Of a stretch of DNA of 64,000 nucleotides, positions 56,746 through 64,000 are shown piece by piece (position 1 is the stretch's first letter; the number at the start of each line of letters is the position of its first letter). Source of the stretch: Crossaster papposus (Eukaryota > Echinodermata > Asteroidea > Velatida > Solasteridae); the NCBI GenBank assembly GCA_037893245.1, contig JBAIAA010000022.1, positions 1,736,001 through 1,800,000 of the forward strand, given 5' to 3'. The notes below the pieces were generated by a model. The model saw nothing but the letters and a program-made list of their open reading frames with translations, was not told where the DNA came from and made no database searches. Both the position numbers and the translations under genes were made by a program.

Positions 56746-57897
56746 TAGTCCAGGGAAAATAAGTTTTGACCTCACACAAATTGCAATAGAATATTTTTCA
56801 CCATAGTGCACTTCTATGAGGTCCCTAGAATGACATACTAAAAATCTAAAAAAATCCAAGTATTGGAAATAATATGAATAGTTTGCATAAATCGTTAATC
56901 CCTGCCGCGTAATATATCTATTCCTATATTTGGGTATAATTATTATTATATTTTTTTTTGAAAAGTTTATTTTTGTGATTCTACTTGCATTATCTTACTT
57001 CAATAACATTTTCTAAAGCATATAAGTGACTGACTACTTATTGTGGGGATTTCCTTGAACTTGTTCAAGTCTCCCATGTTAGGCAACCATTTAACTACAT
57101 TTTCGCCCAATTTATGGACACACCATTTTCCACCAGTTTTGATTTGCTGGGCTAAATATCACAATGTTATCATTGTTCATATGATTTTCCATAAGGTTTT
57201 AATATGTTAACTGTGCCAGTAAGCAACTTGGTGAATTTTAAGCTCATCAATACTGACTACTTGATGATATCTGGAGACAGTGTAAATGTTTATGGTTCAT
57301 GAAGTTGTCATTTTGGATAATTACTATGTTCACATAATTATTCAGTCACTTACAGTGTATGCTTTAGAAAATGTTATTGAAGTAAGGATATGTAAGTAGA
57401 ATCACCAAAATGTGACCATCCACGACAAAAGGGCTGTAAAGTCGCCAGAGCTTATTTTAAGAAAAAGACCAATAAAATATGTGAAGAACAATAACAAACA
57501 ATGAATGTTTATATTCGGCGTTACTTGTTGTAGCTTACCATAAATACCAACTATGTCTTGTAATACATCATTTTAAAGCTTATTTCTTGTAGATTTCATT
57601 TCTCTAAATATCTTAAAACGTCAAGATGCCTACTTTATGGCCCTTTTGTCGTGGACGGTCACAAATAAACTTTAAAAAAAAAAATATTATTAATAATATA
57701 CTCAAATATAGGAATAAATATATTAAGCGGCAGAGATTAACGATTTATGCAAATTAGTCATATTTCCACCACTTGTATTTTTTGATATTTTTAGTATGTT
57801 ATTCTAGAGAGCTTATAGAAGTGCACTGTGGTGAAAAATATTCAATTGCAATTTGTGTGGGGTCAACACAAGAAAATTAAGTATTTTCCCTGGACTA
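56746..57897. mobile_element. TAGTCCAGG TIR element, complete, copy 2
   Basis: Long TIRs begin TAGTCCAGG(G), with TAA on both sides (56,743-56,745 and 57,898-57,900). Homologous to 32,132-33,375. It carries a 251-bp MITE not present in copy 1. The motif CTTGAACTTGTTCAAG occurs in its centre. Confidence 0.82.
57412..57662. mobile_element. 251-bp MITE with AAAT target duplication, copy 2 only
   Basis: The inverted ends GTGACC(A/G)TCCACGACAAAAG are flanked by AAAT (57,408-57,411 and 57,663-57,666). The empty site in copy 1 is 17,163-17,166. No coding region. Confidence 0.85.
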
Positions 57898-57955
57898 TAA
57901 TCCTACTCCTAGCGTCTTGACCTAGATGAAATTGCTTAGATGAAATAAACTTGTA

Positions 57956-58448
57956 TAAAGCCCTGTCCGCACTGGACTTAATTTGGGCAAACTAACCGAG
58001 CCAATGGGTAACTTGCCCATTTCAAGTCCAGTGCGGACAGCCTGGGTAACTTTCCTCACAGGTACATGTAACTTACCCACGCCGCGTGGGAAGTTTAACC
58101 GAGCCAAAGGTGCCCAGGAAGATTGACCAGGAAGATTTAACCGAGCCAGAAAATCCAGTGCGGACGCGACGTCTCGGTTAAATCTTCCATCACCCATTAT
58201 GTAAGAAAATAATGTTGAGAGCTAGCATCGGGAACAGACGATCCGGTCGTCAAGTCGCGGTCATAGGTCACGCAGGTCGCCCTCTTTATTGTTTTGGAGC
58301 CAGCTTGGTTAGTTTACCCATCGTCTCGGCAATTCTACCCGCGTCAATTAAATCCAAGTGCGGACAGTGGGAAGATCAACCCATCGGAATGTTACCCGGC
58401 GTCATGGTCAAATTACCCAAAATGTTTATCCAGTGCGAACACGGCTTA
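57956..58448. mobile_element. ~490-bp MITE with TCCAGTGCGGAC motifs, copy 2
   Basis: Counterpart of 17,457-17,947 with the same inverted ends. It includes small differences such as an extra GTACAT near 58,063. Confidence 0.7.
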
Positions 58449-59659
58449 AGTCATTTCATTTAACAATAACTCTGCTATTATTTTATCATAGGCCCTATTG
58501 TTAATACGTGGCCAACTGTATTGACATTAATTTTGTCCATAGAAATACGAAATGTAACTTGATACTTATTTCTTATCTTCCATAAGGCCTATCAATTACG
58601 TTTGGTAGAACGATTGTGTAAAATGACCTGTGACATCGCATAGCACCCCCGCTTAAGTTATAGTGGTACGGTCGGCATGCACTATTTTTCAAAATCAAAG
58701 TGTCTGATGCAGCTTGCGGAATACACTTTGAAATTTCACTTTTCATTCAAATCGTATGTAAATCTTAGTACCACAATCTTATTCGTCGATGTGTACTTGC
58801 ATCTCAGATGGCTTATCGAGTACTTTTGTGGCCGTTTTGAGGGTGAAATCGGATGTTTTGGGCAAACATTAGTCCGAGTAACTTGGACCAAAAAATCACC
58901 TTTTTCAACATGTGGACATGTCGGGCGATATCCAAGCAAGAGCCCTTTGGATCGCTGTACGGAATGTCTGCACATCGATCCCCCATGACCTCCCACACTT
59001 ATCCCCCAAAATGTCACGCAAAACGGCCACTTACAAAAATGCTGCTTGTCCCCAGTAGGCACTAAGGATCAAGGAAGACACTAACAGTATCAGTGTGTTC
59101 TTACCTTTCAAAAAAGTAAGGCCTCAAAATGTGGAGCAATGTTCGCCGATTCAAATGCACATAGCCATTGTTGAGCAAAGTCAACGGCTGTTACCTGTTT
59201 CGTGCACTGTGCTGTAGTGGATGGCTAAAAATACTAGTTGAGTACACACTACACACCGTCCAAAACATGTTTCTTTGACCTATACATACATCAAAGATAC
59301 ACGTCTTTTATAAAAACGAACTTTCTCCATACTGAACAGGCACCTTTTTAACTTTGACGTTGCCTTTTCAACTCCAAATAAAATAGTGAAAGAAAAAGTT
59401 CCTAACCGCAGTTTCATAATCATATACACAGGCCAAGCTTAAGGGCGCCGCCATTACTAAAACTATTCGCGCTTCGACTTTTGAGGGCGCTACACATTAT
59501 TTTTGTCAAAACATTCGCTTCAGACGCATCGCGTCCAAAAGCGACAAATCTATTATTATATATTTTTTTTAAAGACCCATTTTTACTGTGTTGGTTTTTG
59601 TACCAACTTGTAATCTCACCGAAATTTCGCGACGATTTTCTCTCCACTGATGTTCACTC
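58449..59659. other. Non-coding duplicated sequence, copy 2
   Basis: Corresponds to 17,948-19,350 of copy 1, but without the inverted duplication and telomere-type repeat found there. No gene seen. Confidence 0.55.
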
Positions 59660-60119
59660 CGAACTGTTGAGGGTGTCTGACCCTAGTGCGCGGGATAGCC
59701 GGGCTAGATAGCCCCTTCGCTGGACTCTAAGCTGAGGGTGGCTGACCCTGGGGCGCTAGATAGCCGAGCTAGATAGCCCTTTCGCTGGACTCTAAGCTGA
59801 GGGTGGCTGACCCTGGTGCGCTAGATAGCCGAGCTAGATAGCCCTTTCGCTGGACTCTAAGCTGAGGGTGGCTGACCCTGGTGCGCTAGATAGCCGAGCT
59901 AGATAGCCCTTTCGCTGGACTCTAAGCTGAGGGTGGCTGACCCTGGGGCGCTAGATAGCCGAGCTAGATAGCCCTTTCGCTGGACTCTAAGCTGAGGGTG
60001 GTTGACACTGGTGCGCTGGATAGCCGAGCTAGATAGCCCTTTCGCTGGACTCTAAGCTGAGGGTGGCTGACCCTGGTGCGCTGGATAGCCGAGCTAGATA
60101 GCCCTTTCGCTGGACTCTG
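59660..60119. repeat. 65-bp minisatellite, seven units (one in copy 1)
   Basis: CTCTAAGCTGAGGGTGGCTG begins at 59,725, 59,790, 59,855, 59,920, 59,985 and 60,050, an exact 65-bp period, with a diverged first unit. Copy 1 has a single unit at 19,350-19,415. Confidence 0.95.
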
Positions 60120-61093
60120 TTGTTCTCTAACACAATGACTGCTAGATGGACCTTGCTGTAGGCCCAACTCGGATTCGCAGTTTGCTTACTAATGACGAAT
60201 ATGTTTCAATCAGCAGGTAGACCCAGCCTTGTATTTTACACCCCAAGCGACGAGGTGTGGTGGTCGACTTCAGATTACTCTTTAGTCGATGGGACCCTTC
60301 CTCACAAATTGAAAGGGCCCAGTGATTCAGGTACACCCCCTGCTACACCTGGCTGGGGCAGTAAAGGGGATCTTAACCCCTCACTGGTGCTAGGAATAAC
60401 ACTCCCCTCACCCAAGAAGTATAAATCCTCCAGACTTATAAGCTAGAAGAGTTACGTACTTAAATGGTGTTTAAAGCACACAGGAACATTTACATTCATT
60501 TCAAAAATAACCTAGCGAATGATTAGGCCAGATAAAAAACAAAACTAGTTTCTAGTCCAGGTGACTTTTGGTTATAGGGTCGTATCATATAATATTAATT
60601 AGACTCCACTAACTCTACACAAACAATAAGAATTAGGATTGGTAGAAAAGTGCCGATGTGAATATGACTCAGATTTGTGTCACTTTTAATTTATTTAAAA
60701 ACTTTTGTTGTAGCAAAACATTGATCCACACGAGGATAAAAACAATATATTCATGATTTGGCCTTATAAAAAGCTTACATGGATTAAAGATTGTACTGGT
60801 CCCCCCTTGTTTATTTCATCTGGTTTGTCGTCTAGAAGAAAACAGAAAAACCAATGTAGGTAATTTTAACGATCATTCAAATGACTGATCGTTGAAAATT
60901 ACTTACATTGTTGTTTTTTCTTATTATGTACGGTTATGATATTGGGTTTTCCTATAATCACGGCTTTAGCAACTGCTGCGTTTTTTGAGAGACACCTTGT
61001 AGTTAAAGAAGTTATCAGTAAAGATAACAAACATTTTTGTTTTTTAAGAGCCAAAGATTGCAAACTGAATGAAGTCCTGGCTGCAAGACGTCC
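60120..61093. other. Non-coding duplicated sequence, copy 2
   Basis: Counterpart of 19,411-20,400. No supported gene. A short inverted repeat (ACGATCATT..AATGACTGATCGT) lies near 60,869-60,893. Confidence 0.5.
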
Positions 61094-61442
61094 TAATGGC
61101 GGTATGCAGCGCTCCGTAGGCCGCCGATGCAGGCGCCCTCTAACGCCTAACGTGACCACGCCCTTAGCTTCGAATAGAACGTCTTGGCTAACTAACTTAA
61201 TCGCTCGAAAAATTCGCAGGTGTGTGTGACGTTGTGTGTACAATCGCGTGACGTAACATGGTCAAGTTTCTGTTACGTCACGTAATTATGCACGCAACGT
61301 CACACGCGCATGCAAATGCGACACAATTATGCTTAATAATGTTACGAGTGATTGTTGGTTAGCCAAGACGTCCTATTCGAAGGTCATGGCGTGGTCTACG
61401 TTTAGAGGATGCCCTCATAGGCAGCCTACGATACCGCGATTA
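61094..61442. repeat. Foldback palindrome with CAAGACGTC arms, copy 2
   Basis: Counterpart of 20,401-20,749. Confidence 0.7.
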
Positions 61443-61528
61443 AAATGTAAAGAATGTGTAATTTTTTTATTTTTTTTTATTTTATTTTTTTTACATATAA
61501 TTGTATTTTATACCTTTATATGACATTG

Positions 61529-61534
61529 TACTAT
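61529..61534 (+). other. Empty integration site of the Ngaro-type element
   Basis: A single TACTAT between CATTG and GGATAAGCATTCAGCC. In copy 1 the same flanks stand at 20,829-20,839 and 31,410-31,430 with 10,576 bp between equivalent bases. No bases were lost or duplicated apart from the shared hexamer. Confidence 0.9.
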
Positions 61535-62272
61535 GGATAAGCATTCAGCCATTGAGCTGATTTTTGAATTTTTTTGTGATTGTAAATTAGTGTATACACA
61601 AGAAATTTAGACAATTAAAGAACCTTTAATGAAACTGAATTATTGTGTGTATCTTTTTATTATTAGGTGTGATTGAGGTCTGCAGTTAAAACTCCGTTTT
61701 TTACAAACCTACTACTACTGGTTGGCACAAGTCCGGTATATTGGAAATAGAGGTAACATTGTAAGGGTGTAGTGTTGCATTTTTGTTTTTAATTGGCTAA
61801 TATTTGACTTTTGGGAAAACATTTAAATTGTAAGGGGGCTAGCCTTGCATTTTTATTAAAATGTGCAAAAAAAATTGAATTAATTGAATTAATTGAATTA
61901 ATGTAAGGTGTTAGCCTTGTATTTTTATTAAAATTAACAAAATAATTACTTTTGGGAAAACATTTAAATTGCAAGGGGTTAGTTAATAGCCTTGGATTTT
62001 TATTAAAATTACACAAATAAACCACAAGAGAAACTGACTATGTGAATATACACATTTACAAATAATGCAAACTCAGTTTTACTTGTGGTTTATTTGTGTA
62101 TTATAAGATAAAACGTCGTATCCTTATTGAGTGATCCCCACAATGTCGCTTCCCAGGTTGTATCGTAAAAATTGGGTGCGATCCCTGGCTACACGGCATT
62201 CTGGTGTTTATGACTTCTGACTAATATGCCCTCGAACAAAGATACTGACAATTTGGAAGACCACCAACATAG
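61535..62272. repeat. AT-rich degenerate tandem repeat, copy 2
   Basis: Counterpart of 31,416-32,131. It includes the empty GAT (62,241-62,243) of the 1.24-kb element. No gene. Confidence 0.6.
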
Positions 62273-62341
62273 GGCAAGATAGCTCAGTTGGTAGATCGCC
62301 CGACCGGAATTCTAGAGGTCGCAGGTTCAACGCCTAGCCAA
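62273..62341 (+). other. tRNA-like sequence (probable SINE head), copy 2
   Basis: GGCAAGATAGCTCAGTTGG (A-box-like) and GCAGGTTCAACGCC (B-box-like). The acceptor ends pair less well than in copy 1 (CCTAGCCAA). Not convincing as a functional tRNA. Confidence 0.5.
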
Positions 62342-62394
62342 TTTCTTTGTTCACTTTTAATTTTATTTAAATTGACCAAAAATGTACTTGTCTA

Positions 62395-62628
62395 CCAGTT
62401 CGCGCCGGGATTATTTTAACATCGCCGAGCCGACGGGCGGGATTATTTTTAACGAAACTCGATCCGAAGCGTGTTCAGGCCGATAGTGCTGGGTAGCACA
62501 CCCACGCATTTCCGGCCTTGCGCGCTGCTGACATACATTTCCGAACTTGAACTTGGCGTGTTTATGCGTCATCCGTTTTGAATTTGGGGAAATATTTGCG
62601 TTTATATACGTCATCCGGCGCGAACTGG
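62395..62628. mobile_element. 234-bp TTAA-target MITE, copy 2 only, inverted orientation
   Basis: The ends are CCAGTTCGCGCC, followed on the right by TTAA (62,629-62,632). The left flank reads TCTA, so one TSD copy has mutated or the site was imperfect. The empty site in copy 1 is TTAA at 33,533-33,536. Confidence 0.8.
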
Positions 62629-62632
62629 TTAA

Positions 62633-64000
62633 GAAAAAAAATGTAAGGGGTTATAGCCTTGCATTTTTATAAAATTGGCCTATTTGTTTTATTTTGTTGA
62701 TAAATTAAACATTGAAAGGGGTTAGCCTTGCATTTTTATTAAATTGTTTCCAAATTAACAATATAGAACATTTTTAAATTGTGAGTGGTTAGCCTTGACC
62801 TTCGCCATGACCTTTGAATATGTCGTCTTGGCTAACTCGCATAATCGCTCGGAAAATTACGAGCGGAATTTGCATGCGCGTGTGATGTTGCGTGCATAAT
62901 CGAATGATGCTACATGCATAATCGCTAACTCATTGGTCAAGTTTCTGTTACATCACATAATTATGCAACGTCACACGCGCATGCAAATCGACACGATTGT
63001 GCTTAGAATTTTTCGAGAGATTATAAGGCCGATGTGAGTAAGGGTGGTCATAGCGCGTGGTCCACGGTGTGCATCAGAGGGCGCCCGCATTGGCGGCCTA
63101 CGCGCGCAGCATACAGCGCTGTTTTCTCAGTTGTTTATTTTGAACTCCAAGGAAGTAATCAATATGCAAACATGTCATATCTCCAGAACCGAAGGGGCCA
63201 TTGAGCTCTATTATATACTAATTGAAAGCTGACGTTGTGAGCTTTGCATTCATGTATATAACTATTTTTTGGCGACATAATATTAATTTTTATAACAATT
63301 GACTATATTAATTTTGACTTTTTGAATTTTTATTTAAAAAATTGTTTTATTTGTTTTACCAAATAAATGGTCATAAATTACAAATAAAACAATTGACTGC
63401 ATGTGATATCTAAAATCAATGAGAAATTTATTATTATCAGAAAAACACAAGATAAAACAAAATAAGGTCATTTTCTCCCAGAGTTTATACCTAAAACGCC
63501 CCATTTGTTTCTAGAAGTAATTTGAAAGGTTAAACAAAAAATTGCTGGTAAAATTGCATTTTAGAGCAATGTTCACATGTGGCGTCAGTGATGACAGCTA
63601 AAGTAATTTCAACTGTTTCCTATAATGTACAAATAAAGTCCAGTCTGAAGTCTGGTGTCGAGACAACAGTGGGTAAAACCGACTGCTCTCTCCTGGCACC
63701 AGACTACTTCATATTGAAAATTTGCAAAAATAGACTTCTACAAAAATTTGTTATTTACCTTTTTGTAAATTTGAATGCTTCAGATTTAACCGATGCCTCT
63801 TCTTCTTTCGTATGATGAGCAGCTTAACGTGTTACTGCATACATCGGCTGTTACCACAAAAAACGCACCTCCTATTTTTGTTTACCCAGTTTCCCATCTT
63901 AAAAAGCAATAAAAACATATCAAAATGAATGTTCACATTGATAAAATAAAAAGCAATTAATGAAATTGTTAGTTAAATTGCATGTTAATAAAAGGTACTT
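62633..64000. other. Right end of duplication copy 2, no supported gene
   Basis: Counterpart of 33,537-33,840 and 34,648-35,724. It includes the empty TAA site (62,926-62,928) of the 804-bp element and the conserved but unsupported 78-codon frame at 63,579-63,815. Confidence 0.5.

Larger units (their letters stand above)
45832..64000 (+). repeat. Segmental duplication, copy 2
   Basis: Collinear with 1-35,724 as described there. Insertions unique to this copy are 53,464-54,122, 54,567-54,851, 57,412-57,662 and 62,395-62,628, plus expansion of the 65-bp repeat at 59,660-60,119. Confidence 0.93.

Overview
This is AT-rich animal nuclear DNA with very low gene density. It has spliceosomal exons, a collagen-like/C1q-domain gene, TTAGGG-type repeat units, tRNA-derived SINEs, a Penelope-like retroelement and a tyrosine-recombinase (DIRS-order) retrotransposon. 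That combination suggests a marine invertebrate, most plausibly a deuterostome such as an echinoderm. The species assignment is inference only.

Layout: the window holds two copies of one long segment in the same orientation. Copy 1 runs from the left edge to at least 35,724 and copy 2 from about 45,832 to the right edge, with a 10.1 kb spacer between them. Position 1 pairs with 45,832 and 35,724 with 64,000. The copies are nearly collinear, so most insertions can be read as occupied site against empty site, with their target duplications.

Genes: each copy carries (i) a plus-strand gene for a secreted collagen-like/C1q-domain protein and (ii) a minus-strand five-exon gene for an FAD-dependent (DAO-superfamily) oxidoreductase. 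The C1q gene is intact in copy 2: promoter and two non-coding exons in the spacer, then one coding exon at 46,470-47,307. In copy 1 a 3.27 kb transposon splits its collagen domain. The C1q domains differ at 13 replacement and only 2 silent codons, clustered in two short stretches. The oxidoreductase is frame-broken in both copies, partly by shared lesions, so it decayed at least partly before the duplication.

Mobile DNA makes up most of the rest. Copy 1 alone carries a 10.6 kb Ngaro/PAT-type retrotransposon (20,834-31,415) with split direct repeats A1 ... B1-A2-B2. It holds remnants of gag, RT, RNase H, an SGNH-hydrolase-like domain and a tyrosine recombinase, plus a ~1.9 kb array of repeated short stem-loops in its leader. 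Its empty site is at 61,529-61,534 and shows no target duplication. Other copy-specific insertions have TSDs of TG, 9 bp, CATGG, TA, TTAA, GAT, TAA and AAAT, and there is one SINE with a 12-bp TSD. The spacer holds a 4.56 kb TIR element carrying a broken Penelope-like RT. It ends only a few bases upstream of the CCAAT box of the copy-2 C1q promoter. Several elements are built from dense arrays of one short palindromic motif.

All coordinates and motifs were read by eye from the sequence. Family names rest on remembered motifs, not on searches.
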